DNA of 64,000 nt from an uncultured Lachnospiraceae bacterium (lineage in GTDB: Bacteria; Bacillota; Clostridia; Lachnospirales; Lachnospiraceae). The stretch lies in contig CACZJL010000002.1 in the NCBI GenBank assembly GCA_902781505.1, positions 62,001 to 126,000 of the forward strand. Reading direction: 5' to 3'. The notes under the pieces are model-generated. The model was not told the DNA's origin, did not search any database, and was given only the letters and a program-made list of their open reading frames with translations. Each line of letters begins with the position of its first letter. Position 1 is the first letter of the stretch. A program made the position numbers and the translations under genes. Positions 1 to 7,065 of this stretch are shown one piece after another.

Positions 1-2
1 CG

Positions 3-194
3 GTACATAATGATTCCAAAGTGATTGCAATCAGCGAAATCGCTGCCATGGCATTTGCCGAGGAAATAAATGAGTTGGCATTTTCCCCGTATATCCTGGA
101 TGTGTTAATGGTTTACGGCTATGATCCGGAAGAAGCCAGTGGACTCTATGAAGAAATATGTGGATATTTTGACAAGGAGGGGTTACAGGCGTGA
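3..194 (+). CDS. 3' end of an unrecognised protein (partial)
   Basis: An open frame runs from the window edge to TGA at 192-194 and encodes the last 63 residues of a protein whose start lies outside. The fragment is acidic and probably helical (it contains AAMAFAEEINELAF and DPEEASGLYEEICGYF). I do not recognise the family. Its stop overlaps the GTG start of the next gene, so the two are probably translationally coupled in one operon with the sugar-acid enzymes that follow. Confidence 0.6.
   Translation, partial: VHNDSKVIAISEIAAMAFAEEINELAFSPYILDVLMVYGYDPEEASGLYEEICGYFDKEGLQA
173..182 (+). promoter_or_regulatory. Strong ribosome binding site for the dlgD-like gene
   Basis: AAGGAGGGG lies about 8 bases before the GTG at 191. 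It supports a GTG start that overlaps the stop of the preceding gene. Confidence 0.8.
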
Positions 195-1240
195 GTATTA
201 AAGTGCCATTTAGCGAGTTAAAAGAGACAGCAAAGAAGGCGTTTTTAAATTTAGGTTTGAGTGAGGAGAAGGCAGAACTTTGTGCCACAATTCACACAGA
301 ATCCTCGGCAGATGGAGTTGAAAGCCACGGTATGAACCGTATCCCAAGATTTGCCGAGTATGTTCAGCAAGGACTGATTGATGTAAATGCAGAGCCAGAG
401 CTCGTGAGTGCCAAGGGTGCCTGCGAGAATTACGATGGCCATATGGGCGTTGGCGTGGTAAATGCTGTATTCTGCGCAGACAGAGCGGCTGAGCTTGCCA
501 AAGAGCACGGCATCGGACTGGTTGCATTAAAGAATACAACCCACTGGATGCGTGGTGGTGCCTATGCATGGCGTATGGCATACAAGGGATATTTCGGAAT
601 CAGCTGGATTAATACAGAAAGCTGCATGCCAATGTGGGGTTCTGATGAAGCCAGTGTTGGTAACAATCCATTCTGTATGGCAATTCCAAGAGAAAAGGGA
701 CCAATCGTTGTTGATATGGCGATGAGCCAGTACGCATACGGAAAGCTCGGCGTTTACCGCCTTGCAGGTAAGGAATTACCTTATCCGGGTGGCTTTGACA
801 AGGATGGTAACTTGACCTCTGACCCAGGCGCAATCGAGGAATCCAAGCGCATTCTTCCAACCGGTTACTGGAAGGGTTCATCCCTTTCCATCGCACTTGA
901 CCTTGCAGCAGCAATGCTGGCAAATGGCCGCACCGGTCTTGATATGGACCTGGCGAATGAAGGTTCCTGCGGCGGTTGCTGTCAGATTTTTATTGCAATC
1001 AATCCATATTTGTTCGGTGAGAAGGACGCGACGCAGGCTAAGCTTGATGCAAGAGTTGCAGCAGCAGATGCAGCTCATCCACTGGATCCAAAGCATCCTG
1101 TAAGGTGCCCTGGCGAATCTACTATTGCCCGTCGTGAAGCAAGTATGAGAGACGGCGTAACGGTTGATGAGCAGATTTATGCACAGATTCAGCAGCTTGC
1201 AGCTGGTGATTTAAATGTAACTGATATCGCAAGTAAGTAA
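191..1240 (+). CDS. dlgD: 2,3-diketo-L-gulonate reductase (malate/L-lactate dehydrogenase family)
   Basis: This 349-residue protein belongs to the LDH2/MDH2 NAD(P)H-dependent oxidoreductase family, which does not use the classical Rossmann fold. Family hallmarks visible are ESHGMNRIPRF near residue 38, NTTHWMRGGAYAWRMA near residue 116, and VGNNPFCMAIP near residue 155. The HWMRGG signature is typical of DlgD (YiaK), which reduces 2,3-diketo-L-gulonate to 3-keto-L-gulonate. The GTG start at 191 is fixed by a strong Shine-Dalgarno and overlaps the previous stop. The next gene is of the YiaL family, which also neighbours yiaK in Escherichia coli, so a sugar-acid role is likely. The exact substrate is inferred; ureidoglycolate or other 2-keto acid reductases are less likely alternatives. 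Confidence 0.85.
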   Translation: MSIKVPFSELKETAKKAFLNLGLSEEKAELCATIHTESSADGVESHGMNRIPRFAEYVQQGLIDVNAEPELVSAKGACENYDGHMGVGVVNAVFCADRAAELAKEHGIGLVALKNTTHWMRGGAYAWRMAYKGYFGISWINTESCMPMWGSDEASVGNNPFCMAIPREKGPIVVDMAMSQYAYGKLGVYRLAGKELPYPGGFDKDGNLTSDPGAIEESKRILPTGYWKGSSLSIALDLAAAMLANGRTGLDMDLANEGSCGGCCQIFIAINPYLFGEKDATQAKLDARVAAADAAHPLDPKHPVRCPGESTIARREASMRDGVTVDEQIYAQIQQLAAGDLNVTDIASK

Positions 1241-1253
1241 CAAAACATATAAT

Positions 1254-1277
1254 CCCCTCGGCCCTTCGGGGCCAGGG
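1254..1277 (+). other. Intercistronic hairpin with UUCG tetraloop
   Basis: GGCCC-TTCG-GGGCC (1260-1273), extended outward by CCCT/AGGG pairs with a bulge, forms a stable hairpin between the dlgD-like and YhcH-family genes. No T run follows, so it is more likely an mRNA-stability or processing element than a terminator. Confidence 0.6.
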
Positions 1278-1303
1278 AACTCTATAATTTGGAGGAAGAG
1301 ACC

Positions 1304-1756
1304 ATGTTTTTTGCAAATATTTCTATTGCAGAGAAGTATGACTATTTAGATGAGAAGTTCCGTGCAGCTTATAAGTGGCTTGCCGAAACAGATATTAAGT
1401 CTTTAGAGCCTGGCACATACCCAATCCTTGGTGAGCAGGTATACGCAAGTGTTCAGGAATATGAGACTGAACCAAAGGAGAAGAGATCCTTTGAAGCACA
1501 CAAGAAGTTCTTTGATATCCAGTATATGGTAACTGGTGATGAGATGTTTGGTGTGTGCAAAGAAGAAGGCTTAAAAGAGACAGAAGCACACGATGACAAG
1601 GACCTGTACTTCTATGAGGAACCAGCACTTTCCGGTGAGGTTCTTTTAAAGGAAGGCGATTTAATCGTTGTAGCACCAGAAGATGCTCATAAGCCAAGAT
1701 GTGCAGCAGGAACACCTGCAGCTGTTAAAAAAGTAGTAGTAAAAGTAGCGCTTTAA
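1304..1756 (+). CDS. YhcH/YjgK/YiaL family protein (DUF386)
   Basis: The 150-residue product resembles the YhcH/YjgK/YiaL family: small cupin-fold proteins found in operons for sialic acid, ascorbate/diketogulonate and other uncommon sugars. Visible features are the N-terminal YLDEKFRAAYKWLAET segment, an internal SFEAHKKFFDIQYMVTG block with the family's conserved HxxxxDIQ pattern, and EGDLIVVAPEDAHKPRC near the C terminus with a probable metal-binding His. The start at 1304 is chosen because GGAGGAAGAG lies just upstream; a TTG at 1289 would sit on that site. It lies 63 bases after the reductase gene. The biochemical role is uncertain: epimerase, mutarotase or lactone handling are possible. 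Confidence 0.8.
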   Translation: MFFANISIAEKYDYLDEKFRAAYKWLAETDIKSLEPGTYPILGEQVYASVQEYETEPKEKRSFEAHKKFFDIQYMVTGDEMFGVCKEEGLKETEAHDDKDLYFYEEPALSGEVLLKEGDLIVVAPEDAHKPRCAAGTPAAVKKVVVKVAL

Positions 1757-1776
1757 TTTCAAGGAGGAAGATAACC

Positions 1777-2469
1777 ATGCAGACAGTATACGATTTAGGA
1801 AACGGAATGAGACTTGTAGATCTCTCAAAGTTAGTAGATCCAGCAACAGAGACAAGAAGATGTAAGCTTGACCGCTTCAACACAGGCGGCCCAATCCCTG
1901 ATTTCCACACAAACTTTGATATCATGAGCCATTTAGGAACTCATGCAGAGTGCCCTTATCATCATGATGATAACTGGCCGGATGTAACAGCACTTCCACT
2001 CACAACATTCGTAGGAAGAGCCGTATATGTAGATTTCAAGGAGACAGTAGCTCCTTATACACATATCACTGCAGCTGATCTTGACAGAGAAGCATCCAAG
2101 GTTAAGGAAGGCGATATCGTAATCATCGATTCTTCTTACAGAATCGATCCATTCACACCACTTACAAACACAGAGAAGGATCATCGCCTCTTAGTTAATG
2201 CTGAAACAGCTCAGTGGTTCAAGGATCACAAGGTTAAGGCAGTAGGCTTCGGTGATGGTGTTTCTATCGAAAACTGCAACGAAGATGTTAAGCCTTTCCA
2301 TGATATTCTCCTCGCTGAGAACATCATCTTCATCGAGGTTCTTAAGAACCTTCAGGAATTAAAGAAGGACGTATTCTTCATGTCATTTGCAGGACTTCCA
2401 ATTGTTGGACTTGATTCTTCACCGGTTCATGCATATGCAATCGAAGGAATCAAGGAATTTTCTGAATAA
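1777..2469 (+). CDS. Cyclase-family hydrolase (kynurenine-formamidase-like)
   Basis: The 230-residue protein carries the cyclase-family metal-binding motif HLGTHAECPYHH near residues 51-62, the hallmark of metal-dependent hydrolases that include KynB formamidase and isatin hydrolase. A DIVIIDSSYR strand and a C-terminal SSPVHAYAIEGIKEF block fit the fold. The ATG at 1777 follows AAGGAGGAAG closely. No tryptophan-degradation gene is near. In this sugar-acid operon it may hydrolyse a lactone or similar ring, but that is inference from position. It is 20 bases downstream of the YhcH-family gene and certainly co-transcribed with it. Confidence 0.8.
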   Translation: MQTVYDLGNGMRLVDLSKLVDPATETRRCKLDRFNTGGPIPDFHTNFDIMSHLGTHAECPYHHDDNWPDVTALPLTTFVGRAVYVDFKETVAPYTHITAADLDREASKVKEGDIVIIDSSYRIDPFTPLTNTEKDHRLLVNAETAQWFKDHKVKAVGFGDGVSIENCNEDVKPFHDILLAENIIFIEVLKNLQELKKDVFFMSFAGLPIVGLDSSPVHAYAIEGIKEFSE

Positions 2470-2566
2470 TTAAAACACAGGGGGACCTCGGATTAATTCA
2501 GGGGGCCCTCTTAAGTGCTGAAATAGATAAAAATACAAACAATCAGAAAAAGGAGCAATAACATAC

Positions 2567-3484
2567 ATGAGAATAGCAGTAATTGGCGCAGGTGCGATGG
2601 GTTCCATCTATGGTGGACATCTTTCACTCCATAATGAGGTTTATCTGGTAGACACAAATCCAGAGGTAGTATCAACAGTAAATTCCTTAGGATTAAAGCT
2701 TCAGGAGAATGGTGAAGATAATGTGTATCATCCAACAGCCGTAACAAGCACAGAGGGTGTAGAACCGGTAGATCTTATCATTCTCTTTGTAAAGGCTCTT
2801 TTCTCCAAGCCAGCTTTAGCAGGCAACAAAAACTTAATTGGACCAAATACTTACGTAATGACTCTTCAGAATGGTTCCGGTCATGAGGACCTGCTTTCTG
2901 AGTTCGTAGATAAGGACCGCATCATCATCGGTACAACAGAAGACAACGGCGCAGTCCTTGACTTTGGTTATATCCGTCACGGTGGTGAAGGCAATACCAA
3001 TATCGGTATGCTTGTCGAAGATAAGGAAGATATGCTTGGTAAGGTGAAGGAAGCATTTGATTGCTGCGGATTCAAGGTACACATTCAGACTAAGATCCAG
3101 CAGTTAATCTGGGATAAGCTCTTCACAAATGTATCCTTAAGTGCCGTAACAGGTGTACTGCAGTGTAGCATGGGATATATCGCGGCTAATGAATATGCGT
3201 GGAAGATGACAACAGCGCTCATTCATGAGGCAGTTGAAGTAGCACATGCACTTGGCCTTGAAGCAGATGAAGAAGCAATTACAGAAAAGGTTAAGAAGAC
3301 AAGTGAAATGTCACCGGAAGGTGTTACATCCATTTGTGCAGATGTACGTAATGGCAGAAGAACAGAGGTTGATACCATCAGTGGTTCTGTTGTTCGTGCA
3401 GCAGAAAAGGTTGGAGTTCCTGTTCCAACACATGTATTTGTCGTTAATACAATTCATGCGTTAGAAGGCAGAAATGTTCACTAA
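2567..3484 (+). CDS. Ketopantoate reductase-like NAD(P)H oxidoreductase
   Basis: The 305-residue protein has an N-terminal Rossmann fold with IAVIGAGAMGSIYGGHL at residues 3-19, followed by a C-terminal helical domain with WDKLFTNVSLSAVTG, the ApbA/PanE signature including the catalytic-type Lys. The usual annotation is 2-dehydropantoate 2-reductase. Its place in a catabolic operon without other pantothenate genes suggests that it reduces another 2-keto or 3-keto acid; this is inference. The start at 2567 is preceded by AAAAAGGAGC. A strong bidirectional terminator follows the stop. Confidence 0.8.
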   Translation: MRIAVIGAGAMGSIYGGHLSLHNEVYLVDTNPEVVSTVNSLGLKLQENGEDNVYHPTAVTSTEGVEPVDLIILFVKALFSKPALAGNKNLIGPNTYVMTLQNGSGHEDLLSEFVDKDRIIIGTTEDNGAVLDFGYIRHGGEGNTNIGMLVEDKEDMLGKVKEAFDCCGFKVHIQTKIQQLIWDKLFTNVSLSAVTGVLQCSMGYIAANEYAWKMTTALIHEAVEVAHALGLEADEEAITEKVKKTSEMSPEGVTSICADVRNGRRTEVDTISGSVVRAAEKVGVPVPTHVFVVNTIHALEGRNVH

Positions 3485-3492
3485 CTTAAATA

Positions 3493-3540
3493 AAACGACC
3501 TCCAATCATCAAACTCGATGGTTGGAGGTCGTTTGTCTTT
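3493..3540. terminator. Bidirectional intrinsic terminator
   Basis: An 18-base stem with one G-T pair (3493-3510 with 3517-3534; core ACGACCTCCAATC) is flanked by A and T runs on both sides. It separates the convergent ketopantoate-reductase-like and GntR genes and can serve both. Confidence 0.9.
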
Positions 3541-3547
3541 TCAAGTC

Positions 3548-4225
3548 TTACTTAAAATATGGTTTACCTGCACGGGTCTTTAACTCATGCTCAGCGATTA
3601 CATCATTCAAGTTGTGGAAGTGCTTGGTCAGAGCTGCTTCAAGCTTGGCACGGTCTCTTGTTTCGATTGCTTCTACAATCGCCTTGTGCTGATTTACCAT
3701 ATTCTCTTTGGCTTCACTCTTTAAAGTGAGGAGTCGCGCACGATAGTAGTTGATCTCTGTCATTCCGGCATGAGGGAAGACAAAGTCCTTGTCATCGATA
3801 GAATAAAAGGTAAGATGAAAATCGGTATCAAGGGTGAAAACCTGTACGAAGTCGTTCACAGCAATGAGTTGTTCCTGTCTGGCGACAATAGATTTTAAAA
3901 TGGGAAGAATGGGCATCAAAATGTCCTTGTCAAAGTCGTCTAAAACAATGCGAGTTTCCAATACGTCTCTTAAATATCTGACACGCTCGATTTGTTCGCG
4001 GTCAATTTGGGTAACAAAACTGCCACGCTGTGGGAGGATATCAAGTGCCCCTTCAACTGCAAGACGGCTGACTGCTTCGCGCACCGGAATACGGCTGCAA
4101 TTGAACTGTCTGGCGAGACTTACTTCACTTAAGCGGAAGCCAGGTTCAAGCTCGAGATTTCCGATTTGAGTCCATAAGTAGTGATAAATATTATCAGCGA
4201 GTGTTAAATTTTGTGATTCAGCCAT
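3548..4225 (-). CDS. GntR-family transcriptional regulator (FadR/FCD type)
   Basis: The 225-residue protein has an N-terminal winged helix (LADNIYHYLWTQIGNLELEP, then LSEVSLARQFNCSRIPVREA with the recognition helix near residues 38-52) and a C-terminal all-helical FCD domain (DTDFHLTFYSIDDKD, with probable metal/ligand His and Asp, and a later MVNQHKAIVEAIETRD helix). FCD regulators commonly sense sugar acids or other carboxylates and repress neighbouring catabolic operons. It is transcribed divergently from the two alcohol dehydrogenases, and inverted repeats fitting GntR operators lie between them. It probably regulates the flanking genes and perhaps itself; the ligand is unknown. Confidence 0.88.
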   Translation of the reverse strand: MAESQNLTLADNIYHYLWTQIGNLELEPGFRLSEVSLARQFNCSRIPVREAVSRLAVEGALDILPQRGSFVTQIDREQIERVRYLRDVLETRIVLDDFDKDILMPILPILKSIVARQEQLIAVNDFVQVFTLDTDFHLTFYSIDDKDFVFPHAGMTEINYYRARLLTLKSEAKENMVNQHKAIVEAIETRDRAKLEAALTKHFHNLNDVIAEHELKTRAGKPYFK

Positions 4226-4289
4226 ATTTTAACCAACTTTCTAGTATTCATTAGATAAAAGTATTTTAGTCCATTTTTGTATTATTTTC

Positions 4290-4321
4290 AATACAAGTTT
4301 TTCGCGGAAATCGCTTGTATT
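4290..4321. promoter_or_regulatory. Inverted repeat, possible GntR operator 1
   Basis: AATACAAG (4290-4297) is repeated inverted as CTTGTATT (4314-4321) with a 16-base spacer. It lies in the divergent region between the GntR gene and the dehydrogenase operon. The protein that binds it is inferred. Confidence 0.4.
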
Positions 4322-4359
4322 CTAGTAAATAAGGGCGTATTATGTACATGTAGCCAAAC

Positions 4360-4377
4360 TGGTATACATTTATACCA
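4360..4377. promoter_or_regulatory. Perfect inverted repeat, likely GntR/FCD operator
   Basis: TGGTATA-CATT-TATACCA is a perfect 7-base inverted repeat with a 4-base centre. It ends 2 bases before a candidate -35 box. TGGTAT half-sites fit the general style of FCD-type GntR operators, so the adjacent regulator is the obvious candidate. Confidence 0.6.
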
Positions 4378-4378
4378 T

Positions 4379-4406
4379 TTGAAAATAAGAAAATAATTCA
4401 TATAGA
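4379..4406 (+). promoter_or_regulatory. Candidate promoter of the dehydrogenase operon
   Basis: TTGAAA (4379-4384), a 16-base spacer and TATAGA (4401-4406) lie just before the RBS GGGAGGA (4434-4440). The boxes match the consensus moderately well, and the operator abuts the -35. Confidence 0.5.
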
Positions 4407-4444
4407 ATTATAAAATATGAGAGTTTCTTTTTTGGGAGGACGTT

Positions 4445-5476
4445 ATGAGCACAATGAAAGCGGTTCAAATTGTTAAGCCAGGAGAATTAAAGATTATCGA
4501 TATGGAAGTTCCAACAATCGATGAGAAGAATAATGTCTTAGTTAAGATTAAGGCAGCAGGAATCTGTGGTTCTGATGTGGGAATCTATAAGGGAAGCAAC
4601 GCTGCTGCGACTTATCCAAGAGTTATCGGACATGAAATCGTAGGTGAAGTTGTTGAGACCGGCGATTCTGCTAAGAAGGTGAAGAAGGGCGACCGTGTCA
4701 TTATTGATCAGGTTACAGCCTGCGGTCATTGTTATGCCTGCCGTCACGGAAGACCAAACGTATGTCAGAACCTGCAGGTAAGAGGTGTACATATTGATGG
4801 CGGTTACCGTGAATATATCGCAGTTCCTGATACGGACTGCTATATCCTGCCAGACAGTGTAAGATACGAAGATGCTGTTTTAATCGAACCTACAACGATT
4901 GCGGTTCAGGCCTGCTCAAGAGCGGAGCTGACAGAAGAAGATGAGCTTTTAATTATTGGTTGCGGTGCGTTAGGAACCAGAATGTTAAGCATTGCCAAGC
5001 TCCATGGATGCAAGATTATCGTAGCTGACGTCGTTGATGAAAAGCTTGCAGAAGCTAAGGCAAATGGTGCCGACTACACAATCAATCTTTTAACAGAGGA
5101 TTTAGAGGCGAAGTGCAAAGAATATACAACGGATGAGTATGGTCCGACGGTCACAATTGACTGTGCATGCACAAAGGATTCTTTAGGCAATGCCATCAAG
5201 GTTACCGGAAATGCAGGACGTGTTATTACAATGGGCTTCTCTGTAGCTCCTACGGAGGTTACAAACTTCGGAATCACAGCAAAGGAGCTTGATGTAAGAG
5301 GCTCCAGACTGCAGAACAGAAAGTTCCAGCAGGTAATTGATCTGATAGCGGAAGGCAAGGTGAATATCGACCATCAGATTTCCCATACCTTTAAGTTCAC
5401 CGATGCACAGGCTGCATTTGACTTTAATGATACAAGAGATCCATCCATCCGCAAAATCGTTCTGACGATGGATTGA
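4445..5476 (+). CDS. Zinc-dependent alcohol/polyol dehydrogenase 1
   Basis: The 343-residue protein is a medium-chain dehydrogenase. It has the catalytic zinc residues in GICGSD (near residue 40) and GHE (near residue 61), the four structural-zinc cysteines in CGHCYACRHGRPNVC, and a nucleotide-binding IIGCGALGTRML loop. The family includes L-gulonate, L-galactonate, sorbitol and L-threonine dehydrogenases. With the neighbouring DlgD-like and YhcH-like genes, a sugar-acid or polyol substrate is most plausible, but it cannot be read from sequence. The start follows GGGAGGA by 4 bases. It is the first gene of an operon with the related dehydrogenase that begins 27 bases later. Confidence 0.85.
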   Translation: MSTMKAVQIVKPGELKIIDMEVPTIDEKNNVLVKIKAAGICGSDVGIYKGSNAAATYPRVIGHEIVGEVVETGDSAKKVKKGDRVIIDQVTACGHCYACRHGRPNVCQNLQVRGVHIDGGYREYIAVPDTDCYILPDSVRYEDAVLIEPTTIAVQACSRAELTEEDELLIIGCGALGTRMLSIAKLHGCKIIVADVVDEKLAEAKANGADYTINLLTEDLEAKCKEYTTDEYGPTVTIDCACTKDSLGNAIKVTGNAGRVITMGFSVAPTEVTNFGITAKELDVRGSRLQNRKFQQVIDLIAEGKVNIDHQISHTFKFTDAQAAFDFNDTRDPSIRKIVLTMD

Positions 5477-5503
5477 GCAGAATGTTGAACAGGAGAAGAA
5501 TAG

Positions 5504-6520
5504 ATGAAAGCAATCAGATTGGCAGAGCCATGGAATGTGGCCTGCGTTGAAATGGAGAAGCCGGTTCCAAAGAAGAATGAGGCATTGATTAGAATTACAG
5601 CAGCAGGTATCTGCGGCAGTGATATCGGCGCCTTCAGAGGTATAAACGGACTGGTTTCCTATCCAAGAATTATCGGTCATGAGCTGACAGGTATTGTAGA
5701 AGCAATTCCTGAGAATAATAAGAATAACATTAAGGTTGGTGACCGTGTTGTTGTGGATCCATACCTTTATTGCGGTCATTGCTACCCATGCAGCATCGGC
5801 AGAACAAACTGCTGTAATAACTTAAAGGTTCTCGGTGTGCATATCGACGGCGGTATGGCAGAGTATTACTGTCATCCGGCTGATATGTTAATTAAGGTTC
5901 CGGATGATTTAACAGATGTTGAAGCTGCTATGGCAGAGCCTTTAACCATCAGTCTTCACGGCATCCACAGAGGTGCGCTGAAAGCTGGCGAGTATTGTGC
6001 AATCATTGGTGCAGGTCCGATTGGACTGGTAGCAGGCATGGTAGCGCAGGCGTATGGTGCACATGCGATTCTGTTAGATCTGGTCGATGAGAGACTGGCA
6101 TTTGCCAAAGAACTTGGCATCGAGCATGTGATCAATTCCGGTAAGGAAGATGCTGTGGCCAAAATTGCGGAGATTACAGATGGAGAGATGGCTCAGCTTG
6201 TGTGCGAGTGTTCCGGTGCGAACCCTGCAATTAGACAGGCGTTAGACCTCGTTTCTCATGCTGGACGTATTACGCTGACTGGCTGGCCAAAGAAGGAAAC
6301 AAGCCTTCCAACTGACATGATTACGAAGAAGGAGATTGATATCCGTGGTGCAAGAACCAGTGCCGGCGAGTTCGAGGAGGCGATGGAGCTGATTCGCACG
6401 AAGAAGGTCGATATGATGAAGGTGCTTACAAAGACGATTTCCATCGAGGAGACACCGGATACAATTATTGATATCGAGAAGAATCCTGGCAATTACATGA
6501 AGGTTGTTGTGAAGTTCTGA
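5504..6520 (+). CDS. Zinc-dependent alcohol/polyol dehydrogenase 2
   Basis: This 338-residue medium-chain dehydrogenase is a diverged paralogue of the gene just upstream, with matching GICGSDIG, YPRIIGHE and GVHIDGG blocks. Catalytic and structural zinc residues (CGHCYPCSIGRTNCC) and the dinucleotide loop IIGAGPIGLVAG are intact. An extra Cys at the end of the structural-zinc loop is unusual but harmless. Two tandem paralogues suggest oxidation of two related substrates, or of two positions on one sugar acid (for example L-galactonate/L-gulonate 5-dehydrogenase-like reactions); that is inference. It is followed by a probable terminator. Confidence 0.85.
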   Translation: MKAIRLAEPWNVACVEMEKPVPKKNEALIRITAAGICGSDIGAFRGINGLVSYPRIIGHELTGIVEAIPENNKNNIKVGDRVVVDPYLYCGHCYPCSIGRTNCCNNLKVLGVHIDGGMAEYYCHPADMLIKVPDDLTDVEAAMAEPLTISLHGIHRGALKAGEYCAIIGAGPIGLVAGMVAQAYGAHAILLDLVDERLAFAKELGIEHVINSGKEDAVAKIAEITDGEMAQLVCECSGANPAIRQALDLVSHAGRITLTGWPKKETSLPTDMITKKEIDIRGARTSAGEFEEAMELIRTKKVDMMKVLTKTISIEETPDTIIDIEKNPGNYMKVVVKF

Positions 6521-6592
6521 GGTTTCAGAACATGAATTAGCTTGTTACTGATCGTTATCGATAAGATTACACAAGAGCATATGGAGAGAGGG

Positions 6593-6625
6593 TGCCCGTC
6601 AGCGTTACTGGCGGGTGCTTTTTTG
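6593..6625 (+). terminator. Intrinsic terminator after the dehydrogenase operon
   Basis: CCCGTCAG (6595-6602), loop CGTTA and CTGGCGGG (6608-6615), with one G-T pair, are followed by TGC and a T-rich tract. Confidence 0.65.
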
Positions 6626-6736
6626 TGGGGAGAGCGAGCCGGAGCCTGGCCGCCGAGCGCTGAAGCATCGCAGAGAGTTGGGTGTTGAAGCATTGCGAAT
6701 AGCGGACGTCTTGACACATTACCGTGAATTCATACC

Positions 6737-6766
6737 TTGTGTTAATTGCGGTTCTTTTGATAAAAT
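6737..6766 (+). promoter_or_regulatory. Weak candidate promoter before the amidohydrolase remnant
   Basis: TTGTGT (6737-6742), an 18-base spacer and TAAAAT (6761-6766) lie about 50 bases before the remnant's start. It may now drive the DegV gene through the pseudogene. Confidence 0.35.
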
Positions 6767-6815
6767 ATCTGAAGAGAAGCGGAATGTGAACAATTGAATT
6801 TTGGAGGTACAAGGG

Positions 6816-7048
6816 ATGAAATATGCATTTGTACACGGTAATATCGTGGATGTTACGAACGATTGCGCCATTCTATCAGAAAGAGCAGTTCTTGTTGACG
6901 ATGAAAAAAGTGTCGGGTTCGTGCCGGAGCCGGAGGATCTGACGACGCTTCGAACTGTGAAGATGGTGATGGGCGCGGTCGATTGATTAGGAAGCCGAAG
7001 GTCAGAAGGAATCCTGTGCTTGATCAGGAGCTGGATAAGTTTTTATAA
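6816..7048 (+). pseudogene. Collapsed amidohydrolase (imidazolonepropionase-like) remnant
   Basis: Only the two ends of an amidohydrolase remain. After a good RBS (TTGGAGG) the ATG at 6816 encodes MKYAFVHGNIVDVTND... AVLVDDEKSVGFV, the usual N-terminal beta-sandwich strands of this family. The reading then jumps, around residues 36-45, to TTLRTVKMVM, which resembles the C-terminal end. A -1 shift at about 6970 leaves a stop at 6984. The other frame continues with DGRGRLIRKPKV and RRNPVLDQELDKFL to TAA at 7046-7048, a typical family C terminus. The metal-dependent catalytic barrel is absent, so no enzyme can be made. Assignment rests on recognition of the ends only. Confidence 0.7.
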
Positions 7049-7065
7049 AATAGGTTGGTGGAGTA

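Noticed and set aside
2484..2513. Possible terminator after the cyclase-family gene
   Set aside because: AGGGGGACCTC and AGGGGGCCCTC are a near direct repeat, not an inverted one, and no T run follows. The downstream gene is therefore probably cotranscribed.
6615..6797. 60-codon + strand open frame overlapping the terminator after the second dehydrogenase
   Set aside because: It starts inside the T tract of a terminator, has no RBS, and its product (Arg/Glu-rich, no motif) looks random.
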